From: Rhodospirillaceae bacterium | GTDB taxonomy: Bacteria; Pseudomonadota; Alphaproteobacteria; Bin65 | Length of the DNA stretch: 64,000 nucleotides | NCBI GenBank assembly: GCA_028819475.1 | Contig: JAPPLJ010000023.1 | Location: 26,273-90,272, forward strand | Direction: 5' to 3' | Shown here: piece by piece, positions 1 through 7,407 of the stretch | Numbering within the stretch: the stretch's first letter is position 1 | Layout of the letters: the number at the start of each line of letters is the position of its first letter | Program-made: the position numbers and the translations under genes | Notes under the pieces: model-generated | What the model was told of the DNA's origin: nothing | Database searches by the model: none | Seen by the model: only the letters and a program-made list of their open reading frames with translations

Positions 1-38
1 TGCAGGTGCGGTTCCTGCCCGTGACCCCGTCTCCACGC

Positions 39-1061
39 TCAGAACGTCGCAACGATCTTGCCGAACACGTCGCGGTTGCGGAGGCGTTCGATAGCGGCCG
101 GGAAGTCCGCCAGGGCGATCTCGCTGTCGATGACGGGCAGGAGGCCGGCCGCCATCTTGTCCAGGCTCTCCCGGCAGTTGCGAACCGACGAGCCGAACGA
201 GCCGATGATCCTGAGCTGCTGCTGGAACAGCGCATAGAGGTTGGTCGGCGCCGAGATGCCGCTGGTCGAGCCGCAGGTCACCAGCCGGCCGCCGCGCTTC
301 AGCGAAAGCAGGCTGCCGGGCCAGGTGTCCGGCCCGACATGCTCGAACACGACGTCGACGCCCTGCCGGCCGGTCAGCCGCCGGACCCGGCCCTCGAAGC
401 GCTCTTCGCGATAGTCGATGACATGATCGGCGCTGAGCGCGGCGGCCTTCTCGGCCTTGTCCGCGCTGCCGACCGTCGTGATGACCGTGCAGCCGATCGC
501 CTTCGCCATGCGGATCGCGGTCGAGCCGATGCCGCTGCCGCCGGCGTGGACCAGGATGGTCTCGCCCGGCTCCAGCTGCGCGTTGTCGAACAGCATGTGC
601 TGCACCGTGGCGAAGGTGACGGTCGTGCAGGCCGCCTGCACTGCGCTCACGCCGTCCGGGACCTTCAGCACCCGCGCCGCCGGGGCGACGAGCCGTTCGC
701 GGGCCAGCCCGTCGACATGGAAGCCCATGATGCCGCCGATTTCCTCGCACAGGTTTTCCTGCCCGGCCCTGCAGCGCCGGCAGGCGCCGCAGAACAGTCC
801 CGGATAGACGATGGCGAGATCGCCGGGCCGGACATGATCGACGCCGGGCCCGACCGCCTCGACGACGCCCGAGCCCTCGACGCCGACGATCAGCGGCAGC
901 GCCCGCTTGGCGAAGGCCATGCCGCGCACGCCGAACAGGTCGATATGGTTGAGCGACAGGGCCTGCATGCGCAGCAGCACCTCGCCGTCGCCGGGCGGCG
1001 GCGGATCGGCGACCTCGTCGAAGCTCAACTGCTCTTCCTCGATCAGGCGCAGGGCACGCAT
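39..1061 (-). CDS. Zinc-type medium-chain dehydrogenase/quinone oxidoreductase, left copy
   Basis: 340-residue medium-chain dehydrogenase/reductase, expected to use NAD(P)H in the cytoplasm; the substrate cannot be told. Visible are a GroES-like N-terminal half with the NHIDLF motif near residues 38-43, a structural zinc lobe with Cys at about 91, 94, 97 and 105, and a nucleotide-binding HAGGSGIGS motif at about 172-180. The reading frame stays open far upstream, but the ATG at 1061 starts the conserved MRALRL opening seen identically in the second copy at 38056-39078. Only about six residues differ between the two copies. It lies downstream of the recombinase gene at 1133-2419 on the same strand. 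Confidence 0.9.
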   Translation of the reverse strand: MRALRLIEEEQLSFDEVADPPPPGDGEVLLRMQALSLNHIDLFGVRGMAFAKRALPLIVGVEGSGVVEAVGPGVDHVRPGDLAIVYPGLFCGACRRCRAGQENLCEEIGGIMGFHVDGLARERLVAPAARVLKVPDGVSAVQAACTTVTFATVQHMLFDNAQLEPGETILVHAGGSGIGSTAIRMAKAIGCTVITTVGSADKAEKAAALSADHVIDYREERFEGRVRRLTGRQGVDVVFEHVGPDTWPGSLLSLKRGGRLVTCGSTSGISAPTNLYALFQQQLRIIGSFGSSVRNCRESLDKMAAGLLPVIDSEIALADFPAAIERLRNRDVFGKIVATF

Positions 1062-1280
1062 CCGTATTCCTCTAATGGTGGACCGGTCGTGGATGTGGCG
1101 GCGACCCGACGGACGGGCAATGGCTGCAATTGTCACGAGGCCGGGACGAGATCGGCCCGGTCGATCTTCTGCCGGATCATCGCGTCGACCGCCGACTCGG
1201 AGATATGGCCGTAATGGAGTTCCGTGGTCATGCTGGAATAGTGGCCGAGCTGCCGCGCCACCACCGCCGGCGGCACGCCG
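39..1280. repeat. Left copy of 1.24-kb direct repeat
   Basis: This stretch holds the dehydrogenase gene, its upstream spacer and the last 48 codons of a tyrosine recombinase. It is repeated in the same orientation, almost base for base, at 38056-39297. The match ends inside the recombinase gene, just after the shared GGCGG-Y-ACGCC. The two copies are about 38.0 kb apart. Confidence 0.9.
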
Positions 1281-2419
1281 CCGGCGGTCAGGAAGCTCGC
1301 ATAGGAACTGCGCAGGGCCCGGAAGGTGACCGGCTCCGGCCAGCGGATGCGGTGTAGTTCCTTCCTCAGCTGGTTGCCGGCGCGCTGCACGGTCCAGGGC
1401 GCCCCAAGCGGATTGCGGAACACCGGCGCGCCGTGGGCCTTGCCCTCCGCATGGCCGGCGAAGAATGCCGTGCCGCGGCTTGTCAGCGCGACCCCGCGGG
1501 CGGTCCGCTTCTTCGTGTCGATGACGACGATCTTGCGATGGTCGGCCAGGACCCGCTCCGGGGTCAGGCCGACGATCTCGCCGATGCGGGCGCCCGAGTG
1601 CCAGACCGCCTCGACCAGATGGCGCACCGGCGGATCGAGCGCACCGATCAGCATCTCGATCTCTTCGGGCTCGAATACCGGCGGCCGGTAGCGGCCGAGG
1701 TATGGGAGAAGCCGGACGCCGCGCCAGCCGATCGAGGAGTCGATCAGGCCGTGCAGATGGGCATGGTCGAGCGCGTTCTTGAGCGCCACCAGGTGATTGT
1801 CGGCCGTCTTCCTGCGCCTCCGGATCGCCTCGAACAGTGCGCTGCCGGTCTCGACTTCGCTGATATGCGGGAAGCGGACGGCAGAGTCCCAGGCCGGTGT
1901 CGCGGCGATCCGGTCGCGCCACCGGACGATGTCCCGCTGCTCGAGCTGGGCGAGCGGCAGGGACCCGAGCTCCGCACCGAGATAGCGCCGGTAGGTCGTG
2001 CGGTAGGGATTAAGCGGCAGACCGGCCCTGCGGCGCCACTCCAGCCAGTCCCAGAAGGCGTGACGCACCGTATAGGCGCCGCCTGCCTCGGGCGGCGCCA
2101 GAGGGGGATGCCGGTGCCGCCGCCAGTCCCGGCCGGTGGCCTGGGCTTCGGCGCACCACAGCTTGACCCGGCCCAGCGCCTGGTCGAAGGTCAGGCGCTC
2201 GAGGCCGGGCCGGTCGCAGGGCGAGTCGGCGGCGACGCCGACGATCTTCCTGCGCCTCGCGCCGTCCGGCCACTGGAATCGGGCGTGCCAGGTCCAGGCG
2301 CCCCGCTTGGCGAAGCCGATCGACCGGTGACTGGCGAAGGTGAGCCAATAGGGATCGGGGCGCGCGGCGAGTTTCCGCCGGACCGCGCGGTCCGCGATAT
2401 CGAACTGTTCTTCTCTCAT
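1133..2419 (-). CDS. Tyrosine recombinase/integrase with altered box II
   Basis: 428-residue tyrosine recombinase. Box I is seen in HSGARIGEIVGL (about residue 279), and the C-terminal QLGHYSSMTTELHYGH carries the conserved His and the nucleophilic Tyr near 403. Box II reads RALRSSY where the family normally has HxLRHT, so the usual His is replaced by Arg. The chosen ATG at 2419 has a GGGAGGAG ribosome-binding site about 12 bases upstream; the longer open frame above it is the shadow of the divergent gene. It starts only 21 bases from the divergent recombinase at 2441. Its last 48 codons are duplicated at 39150-39293. Confidence 0.88.
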   Translation of the reverse strand: MREEQFDIADRAVRRKLAARPDPYWLTFASHRSIGFAKRGAWTWHARFQWPDGARRRKIVGVAADSPCDRPGLERLTFDQALGRVKLWCAEAQATGRDWRRHRHPPLAPPEAGGAYTVRHAFWDWLEWRRRAGLPLNPYRTTYRRYLGAELGSLPLAQLEQRDIVRWRDRIAATPAWDSAVRFPHISEVETGSALFEAIRRRRKTADNHLVALKNALDHAHLHGLIDSSIGWRGVRLLPYLGRYRPPVFEPEEIEMLIGALDPPVRHLVEAVWHSGARIGEIVGLTPERVLADHRKIVVIDTKKRTARGVALTSRGTAFFAGHAEGKAHGAPVFRNPLGAPWTVQRAGNQLRKELHRIRWPEPVTFRALRSSYASFLTAGGVPPAVVARQLGHYSSMTTELHYGHISESAVDAMIRQKIDRADLVPAS

Positions 2420-2440
2420 GCCGCAGACGCTCTCCTCCCG

Positions 2441-3712
2441 GTGACCAAACGGCACGCTTCTCCGGCTCCGCGCGGCAGGCGCGTGCGCACCGCTGCGGTC
2501 GATCTCTCCGATCCCTGGGAGATCGACTCGCTGCCGCCCCGGACCGAACCCTACTGGATGGCGCTCGGCCGCGGCCGCGCCCTTGGCCTCTCGATCTGCA
2601 CCGGGACCGGGCGTCCGCTGAAATGGCATGCCCGCCTCCGCCTGAAGGACGGCGGCGGCTACCGCAAGAAACGACTCGGCCCCTACGGCTTCCTGTCGCA
2701 CGAAGACGCGACCTGGCTGGCCCGGCGCTGGTTCGAAAAAGAGGCCGCATCCGCCGTTCCGGAAGACCGGCCCGAACCGGCCTTCCGGCTCCTGGACGTT
2801 CCGTCGGGCGACGATGCCTACAGGGTTGCCCACGCCCTCAACGACTATCTCCGCCGCCATGCACCCTCGGGCCGAACGTCGAGGAACGAGTTCAACATCG
2901 CGAAGCGGGTCGCCCGCCATCTCGGCGCTGTCCCGCTGTGCAATCTCCGGGCCGAAGACATCGCGCGCTGGCTGTCGACGGCGCTCGCCAAACCGGCGCA
3001 GACGAAGCGTAACCAGGACCTTCATCCGCTCGAGCGGGTGCGCCGGCGCAAGGCGACCCTCAACCGCCAGCTCGCCCTGCTGCGCGCCGCGCTCACCCTC
3101 GCCTTCGTCAACCGCCGGATCGACTCGGACGCCGAATGGCGCCGGGTCGGCTACTTCCGGCACGCCCAGGCCCCGGCGCCGAAGGCGATCTCCCCGGAGG
3201 CCATCGACGTCCTGCGCGGCAACGCCCCGCCGGAACTGCGGCGGTTGATCGACGCTGCGCTCCATACCGGATGCCGGTTCGGCGAACTGTCCAACCTTCG
3301 CTGCCGGGACCTGATCGCAGCGACACGCAAGCTCGTCGTGCCGCCGGCCAAACGCAGCCCGGGCCGCACCGTCGTCCTGTCCGAAGCCGGATGGCGGTTC
3401 CTGGAGGCGCTCAGGGTCAACCGGGCAGAGGACGACTGGCTGGTCCGGCGCGCCGACGGCCGCAAATGGACCCGCTCCACCATGTGGGGACAGCTCTACG
3501 CCGCGGCGCAACAAGACGAACGCACCAGGGGGATCAGCTTCCACAGGCTGCGCCATACCTACGCCACCCGGATCCGCGACGCCGGCATGCCGCTCCAGTT
3601 GATCGCCCGCCAGCTCGGCCACAAGTGGCTGCGCACCACCGAGCACTACTATGTCGGCGTCGACCGGGAGATCGCCGATGAGGTCATCCGCAAGGTGCTG
3701 TCGGAACTCTAG
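2441..3712 (+). CDS. Tyrosine recombinase/integrase
   Basis: 423-residue tyrosine recombinase with canonical catalytic boxes: HTGCRFGELSNL (Arg), HRLRHTYATRI (His-x-x-Arg) and QLGHKWLRTTEHYYVG with tyrosines at about 403-404. The GTG at 2441 is preferred because the N-terminal PYW motif, shared with the divergent partner (DPYWLTF versus EPYWMAL), lies upstream of the next in-frame ATG. It is divergent from the recombinase at 1133-2419. The two are paralogous in domain order, so they may act as a pair or recognise different sites; that is inference. Confidence 0.88.
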   Translation: MTKRHASPAPRGRRVRTAAVDLSDPWEIDSLPPRTEPYWMALGRGRALGLSICTGTGRPLKWHARLRLKDGGGYRKKRLGPYGFLSHEDATWLARRWFEKEAASAVPEDRPEPAFRLLDVPSGDDAYRVAHALNDYLRRHAPSGRTSRNEFNIAKRVARHLGAVPLCNLRAEDIARWLSTALAKPAQTKRNQDLHPLERVRRRKATLNRQLALLRAALTLAFVNRRIDSDAEWRRVGYFRHAQAPAPKAISPEAIDVLRGNAPPELRRLIDAALHTGCRFGELSNLRCRDLIAATRKLVVPPAKRSPGRTVVLSEAGWRFLEALRVNRAEDDWLVRRADGRKWTRSTMWGQLYAAAQQDERTRGISFHRLRHTYATRIRDAGMPLQLIARQLGHKWLRTTEHYYVGVDREIADEVIRKVLSEL

Positions 3713-3975
3713 CCGCCGGCACCCGGACGGGTCAGATCCCTGAGCGGCACATCCGAGGCGGCGGCACGCCCGCTGCGCATCCGGGGACATCCAGACCGAC
3801 GGTTCGGAACCGATTATTGTCAATTCATTCTATTCAGACTGAATTGATTGCTGCTCGTCCCCGATTGCCATCGGGACTGCCGCCAGCTCTTCCCGCCCTT
3901 CCGTCGGGAACTGCCCTGGGGTCCGATCGGATACCTTGTCGACGCAGGCCGGCAGTCAGCGAACTCCCACTAGAT

Positions 3976-4180
3976 TCAGCCCCGTGCTGCGGCGCGGGCT
4001 TCGCGGTGGCGCTCCCAGCGCGGCTGGCGGCAGATGTTGCCGAGGAACTCCAGCACCGTGTGCGCGGCGAGGTAGGAAGTGACGCCGGTCCCGACGTCCA
4101 GGGTCGGATTGACCTCGACGAGATCGAGCCTGCCACGGTGCAGTGCTCGGCGATGGCGGCGAGGGTGTCGCGGTTCGGCG
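3976..4180 (-). pseudogene. Frameshifted C-terminal fragment of an agmatinase/arginase-family protein
   Basis: The minus strand encodes DLVEVNPTLDVGTG followed by SYLAAHTVLEFLG and QPRW, the typical C-terminal end of ureohydrolases (agmatinase, arginase, formiminoglutamase). The preceding stretch RDTLAAIAEHCTVAG, which normally leads into it, is in a different frame, so there is a frameshift near 4137. The rest of the enzyme is absent. It is a remnant of a metabolic gene cut by later insertions. The 263 bases between it and the recombinase at 3712 hold no gene I can support. Confidence 0.7.
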
Positions 4181-4226
4181 GGGGCGGGCCGAGCTGCGGG
4201 GCCGGGGCGCTGCAGGGGCGGGCAAG

Positions 4227-4249
4227 AATTACCCAAAGTTTGGGTATTT
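4227..4249. repeat. Odd-centred palindrome ACCCAAA-G-TTTGGGT
   Basis: Perfect 7-base arms around a single central base at 4231-4245, extended outward to 4227-4249 with one mismatch. It is followed by TATTTT. It has the same form as palindromes at 4315, 6174 and 6939. Confidence 0.75.
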
Positions 4250-4314
4250 TGGGTTCGGCGCGCCGGCGACGGCGCACCAGGTTTGGGGCGGGGCGGGGTT
4301 GGGGTCGGGCGGAA

Positions 4315-4331
4315 TTCCCAAAGTTTGGGAA
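4315..4331. repeat. Odd-centred palindrome TTCCCAAA-G-TTTGGGAA
   Basis: Perfect 8-base arms around one base. The core CCCAAAGTTTGGG is the same as in the palindrome 84 bases upstream, but the flanks differ. It sits in G-rich DNA without a gene. Confidence 0.75.
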
Positions 4332-4440
4332 ATCTCCCGGCCTTTGCGGGTGGCCGGGCGGGGGGCTGCCTGTTCGCCCGTCAAATTGGCGGAATCCTGG
4401 GTGCGGGATTGGGTCGGGGACAGTGCGCCAAGTCGGGACG

Positions 4441-4525
4441 CGGGCGGGGGTCAATTTCCCACGGAGCGCCGCCCGGCCCGGAACCGCAATCCGGCCCTCT
4501 CACAGCGCAGCCAGCCTTTTCCCGA
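4441..4525. repeat. Noncoding repeat module A, copy 1
   Basis: GC-rich segment starting GTCAATTTCCCAC-R-GAGCGCC and running on through CCGGAACC. A second diverged copy lies at 7150-7236 in the same orientation. In both places it follows palindromes and G-rich DNA, so it looks like part of a repeated intergenic unit. Confidence 0.7.
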
Positions 4526-4681
4526 CGCCCAGTCCCGGCCGATCGGACCGCCGCGCCCTTGGTCGCGGACGCCGGCGCCCCGTTTTCGGGCACAGAGAGA
4601 GGAGGTCCAGCCTGCCGGCGGAGTGAGGCCGGCGCCCGGTGAGGGCAACCGCGCCGCGTTCCCGTCCTTCCGGAACACCAG

Positions 4682-4747
4682 ATGGCCGACCCCGACACGA
4701 TCTCCGCCGACTACGCGCTGTGCCCGAGCGAATTCGCCGAGTCCTAG
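4682..4747 (+). pseudogene. Truncated 5' end of a MoxR-type ATPase gene
   Basis: Encodes MADPDTISADYALCPSEFAE then serine and a stop. It aligns with the start of the MoxR ATPase gene at 45571 (MTDPDTVSAD-stop-TLRPSEL). The upstream leader is also similar, including GTCCTTCCGGA just before the start codon. Here codon 11 is TAC (Tyr), while at 45601 the matching codon is TAA. This fragment shows that a related element once reached this spot and that the nonsense codon in the other copy is secondary. Confidence 0.7.
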
Positions 4748-5170
4748 GTGGTGGGTAAGTATGAAACTCGTTTCTTGTAGGGCCTGCGTGGGCCGGGCTT
4801 CGGGGCAGCGTCCTTGATCAACCGCTTAAGGTGGACGCCGATCTCCTTGAGGTCCTCCCGCGGCACCCGCGACAGCGCGACCTCGAGCGGGTTGTCGACC
4901 ACGTCTTCGTTCTTGTAGAGCCCCTTGAGGCGCGAGATCAGGTCGATGATCTTGCTCTGGTCGATGAAGCCGAAGTTCCAGGATCCGGAGTTCTCGTTGA
5001 AATTCAGCCGAATCAGCGCGCCGGTCGGCGCCCCCGGCCAATTCTCCGGCGCCTTTACCGTCTTGGCCCTCGAACATGTCGGCATGCCGGACGTTGAGCA
5101 CCCCCTGAAGCCGCTCCACCATCGTCTCAACATCCGCCGACGAACTTGTGCGGCCGACAAGATCCGACAT
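4744..5170 (-). pseudogene. Frameshifted gene of unknown function, third in the RHH operon
   Basis: Two overlapping minus-strand frames make one plausible protein. The first begins MSDLVGRTSSSADVETMVER at 5170 and is sensible to about 5055. The second then continues with ENWPGAPTGALIRLNFNENS through a helix-rich tail to the stop at 4744. The switch is near the GGTAAAGGCGCC stretch (minus strand), suggesting a one-base slip. It begins 8 bases after the stop of the 5178-6083 gene, so it was the last gene of that operon. I do not recognise the family. Confidence 0.55.
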
Positions 5171-5177
5171 CAGGCCG

Positions 5178-6083
5178 TCAAGGTCGGTACGCTGGTCCGT
5201 GGCTGAATATCTCCGCCATACCCAGGGCGCGATCGAGCCGCGCCCGGGTGGCGCCCTCAGGGCCGGCCTCCCAAAGCCCGGCGATCTCGCGCCAGGTCAT
5301 CCCCTCCGCCTTGAGCCCGTAAGCCCGGACGAAACGCTCGATCAGCGACGTCTCGGCCGCCGAAAACGGCACCAGGCGCTCGCCGAAGCGATCGAACATG
5401 TCGTCGACCAGAAAATTGGAAATGTTGTCGTCGTGCCGGGCATGGGCCCGCCGCCGGCCTTCCCGCCGGTCCGCAGTCGCGCCGCCCAGCTCGTTCTTGT
5501 TGCCCGCTGGCGCCCCGAACCACGGAAGCATCATCGCCAGCCGTAACGCATAGCAGGTCGAGATCCGCATCGGACGCTTCAAATCGGTCTCGGTCCGATC
5601 CGCCTTCCTCTTGTTCACCTGCCTCGTATATAGCGCCGGCACTCGCACCCGCAGATACTCGTCCGGCCAGACGTACTGGCACTGCCGCCACAACTCCACC
5701 TCGTCCAGCGCAAGCAACACATCGAGGTCGTCGCAGGCCTCCGCATAGCCGTCTTCGCCATACTCCGTCGAAGCCAGCCCCATCGCCGCCGTCACCGAGG
5801 CCGCATACACCGGCTTTCCGAAACTGCGGTGGCCGCCCAGCCGGCGCAAACGGAACGGCAGGAGACGGACCGCCCCGGGCTGGCCCTGGAGAAGATCGAC
5901 CCGGTGCTCCTTCCGCATGATGCGATGGCGCCGGTGAAGCTGCCGCAACACAGCCCCGGCCGCGTCCGGAGAAAAAACCAGACCCTCCACCCGGCCCGGG
6001 AACCAGGCGCCCGAACCCGAACCCGACCGCGGGTCGCTCTCCGCAACCTCCGTCACAACCGACCAGGGCAGAACCGAACTCAA
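5178..6083 (-). CDS. Unknown protein, second gene of the RHH operon
   Basis: 301-residue protein of no family I recognise. The N-terminal third is Arg- and Gly-rich; the middle has acidic stretches (CDDLDVLLALDEVELW); the C-terminal end GMTWREIAGLWEAG looks like a helix-turn-helix or small helical module. The start is a TTG at 6083 that overlaps the stop of the RHH gene as TTGA, implying coupled translation. By position next to an RHH protein it could belong to plasmid maintenance or replication control, but no motif proves that. Confidence 0.6.
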   Translation of the reverse strand: MSSVLPWSVVTEVAESDPRSGSGSGAWFPGRVEGLVFSPDAAGAVLRQLHRRHRIMRKEHRVDLLQGQPGAVRLLPFRLRRLGGHRSFGKPVYAASVTAAMGLASTEYGEDGYAEACDDLDVLLALDEVELWRQCQYVWPDEYLRVRVPALYTRQVNKRKADRTETDLKRPMRISTCYALRLAMMLPWFGAPAGNKNELGGATADRREGRRRAHARHDDNISNFLVDDMFDRFGERLVPFSAAETSLIERFVRAYGLKAEGMTWREIAGLWEAGPEGATRARLDRALGMAEIFSHGPAYRP

Positions 6084-6352
6084 CGCCCGCCCCCGATCAA
6101 CGCATCCCGCCGCACCTGAGCCTCCCGGGCCTCACGCTGCAAACGAGCCGTCCGCGCATCCTGGCCCTCCTCCAAAACGGACAATTTGTCCGTTTTCGAC
6201 GATGCCGAAAATCTCTTCAAGTGACGATCCACCACCGCCTCAACCACCGCCGACTTCGTCACCCCAAACCGGAACGCCGCCGCCTCGACACGCGATACCA
6301 GCCCCTCCGAAAGCGTCAGATAAACCCGGGCCTTCTCAGCGCTGATCGCCAT
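6080..6352 (-). CDS. Ribbon-helix-helix (CopG/ParD-like) DNA-binding protein
   Basis: 90 residues. The N-terminal part KARVYLTLSEGLVSRVEAAA then GVTKSAVVEAVVDRHL fits a ribbon-helix-helix fold: a short beta strand, then two helices with the turn before KSAVVEAV. The C-terminal tail is Arg- and Glu-rich. ATG at 6352 is chosen because GGGAGA lies upstream. It is the first gene of a three-gene minus-strand operon. Two tandem copies of a GGTGTCACACC palindrome just upstream (6371-6400) are a good candidate for its own operator. A 23-base palindrome (6174-6196) lies inside the gene. Confidence 0.68.
   Translation of the reverse strand: MAISAEKARVYLTLSEGLVSRVEAAAFRFGVTKSAVVEAVVDRHLKRFSASSKTDKLSVLEEGQDARTARLQREAREAQVRRDALIGGGR
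6174..6196. repeat. 23-base odd-centred palindrome inside the RHH gene
   Basis: AAAACGGACAA, one central T, then TTGTCCGTTTT: perfect 11-base arms. It lies inside the coding sequence, where it encodes part of SSKTDKLSVLEEG. The form (arms ending CAA/TTG around a single base) matches the palindrome at 6939. Confidence 0.8.
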
Positions 6353-6370
6353 CCCCAATCTCCCGTCCCC

Positions 6371-6400
6371 GGGGTGTCACACCTATGGGGTGTCACACCC
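6371..6400. promoter_or_regulatory. Tandem GGGTGTCACACC operator upstream of the RHH gene
   Basis: Two copies of GGGGTGTCACACC, 16 bases apart, each palindromic around the central C. They start 18 bases upstream of the RHH start codon. Paired short palindromes in this position are typical of RHH autorepressor operators; binding is inferred. Confidence 0.6.
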
Positions 6401-6434
6401 TGGAACCTCCGCGCGCGAGGCCGTCCCGAAGAGG

Positions 6435-6526
6435 GATGCGGGGAGACCATGGGTCCCTCCGCTGGAAAATCCGAATTCCGGCATCCCCCCGCCCGGCGCC
6501 GGTTTCGCTGGTCCCATTTTGGCCTT
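6435..6526. repeat. Noncoding repeat module B, copy 1
   Basis: Contains GCGGGGAGACCATGGGTCCC and, about 50 bases on, GGTCCCAT followed by a T-rich stretch. Repeated at 7316-7407 with the same spacing. The inner GGGAGACCATGGGTCCCT is close to palindromic. Confidence 0.7.
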
Positions 6527-6938
6527 TTCCCCACCGTGAGCGGCGGCAGTGCCGCGGTCCATATGCGCGCTAATGGGGCTTATCGCTCATTTGTCAAGCC
6601 TGCCGACCGCGCGGCGCGCCTTCATTTCGCGCCGCGAAGCCGCTCCCCTCGCCCTCCTCGCCCTATTCAGCCCTACAGGCGTGGGGACAGTGTGAGTTAG
6701 AGGCGGGGGCAGCGTGGGGATGAGCGGGGCGAGCGGGTTGAGCGTGGGTTGAGGCGGTGGCGGGGCGGATGTGGGTGGGGATGAGGCGGCGTTTTCAGGG
6801 GATGGGGACTGGATTGGTGGGGAGGTTTGACCGGGCCGGCCACGGATGGGCGGGGGGTGGGTGGGATCGACCGGACCGGATCGGCGGGCGGGACCGGGAT
6901 GGGGCGGGGCTGCGGCCGAGCTGCAGGCGGACGAGGCG

Positions 6939-6965
6939 AAAATAGTTCCAAATTGGAACTATTTT
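6939..6965. repeat. 27-base perfect palindrome
   Basis: AAAATAGTTCCAA, one central A, then TTGGAACTATTTT: 13-base perfect arms, AT-rich in a very GC-rich setting. It could be a protein-binding site, a bidirectional terminator (it ends in T5) or the tip of a mobile repeat. Confidence 0.85.
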
Positions 6966-7081
6966 TGGTTTGGGGCGTGGCGTAGATTGTGGACTTGGCG
7001 GGTTTGGGGGTGGCCGGCGGGCGGGTTCGGTTTCGGGCCGGAGGCGAGGCGGGCCGACCGGATCGGCGCGGGGCGGGACAG

Positions 7082-7106
7082 AAATTCCCCTCGATCTGGG
7101 GAATTT
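7082..7106. repeat. Hairpin AAATTCCCC / GGGGAATTT
   Basis: Perfect 9-base arms with a 7-base loop (TCGATCT), 117 bases after the 27-base palindrome and just before module A copy 2. It resembles a terminator stem but lacks a long T run. Confidence 0.75.
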
Positions 7107-7149
7107 TGGTTACCGCGACCGGGCCGGGGGACGGTGCGCTAGGTTGGGG

Positions 7150-7236
7150 CGCGGGTGGGGGTCAATTTCCCACAGAGCGCCGCCCAGCCCGGAACCACAT
7201 TCCGGCCTTCTCGCAGCACAGTCGACCTCTTCCCGG
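7150..7236. repeat. Noncoding repeat module A, copy 2
   Basis: Diverged copy of 4441-4525: GTCAATTTCCCACAGAGCGC, then GGAACC and TCCGGCCTTCTC. Same orientation as copy 1. Confidence 0.7.
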
Positions 7237-7315
7237 CTCAGTCGGAGTCTGGCGTGCGGTGTCCATGGCCCCACCCCACCCCGATTCGGCCGCCCGCGCG
7301 AGGCCCGGGAAGGGA

Positions 7316-7407
7316 GACGCGGGGAGACCATGGGTCCCTCCCACGACCAAACCGAAATCGGGATCGCCCCCCGCCGATCGCCGGCCAAATGGTCCCATAT
7401 TCGGGTT
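7316..7407. repeat. Noncoding repeat module B, copy 2
   Basis: Second copy of 6435-6526, with GGGGAGACCATGGGTCCC followed by GGTCCCAT at 7391-7398. Confidence 0.7.

Noticed and set aside
1133..3823. Very long open frames across both divergent recombinases (over 750 codons each way)
   Set aside because: Only the C-terminal halves match recombinases; the upstream parts are antisense shadows of the partner gene.
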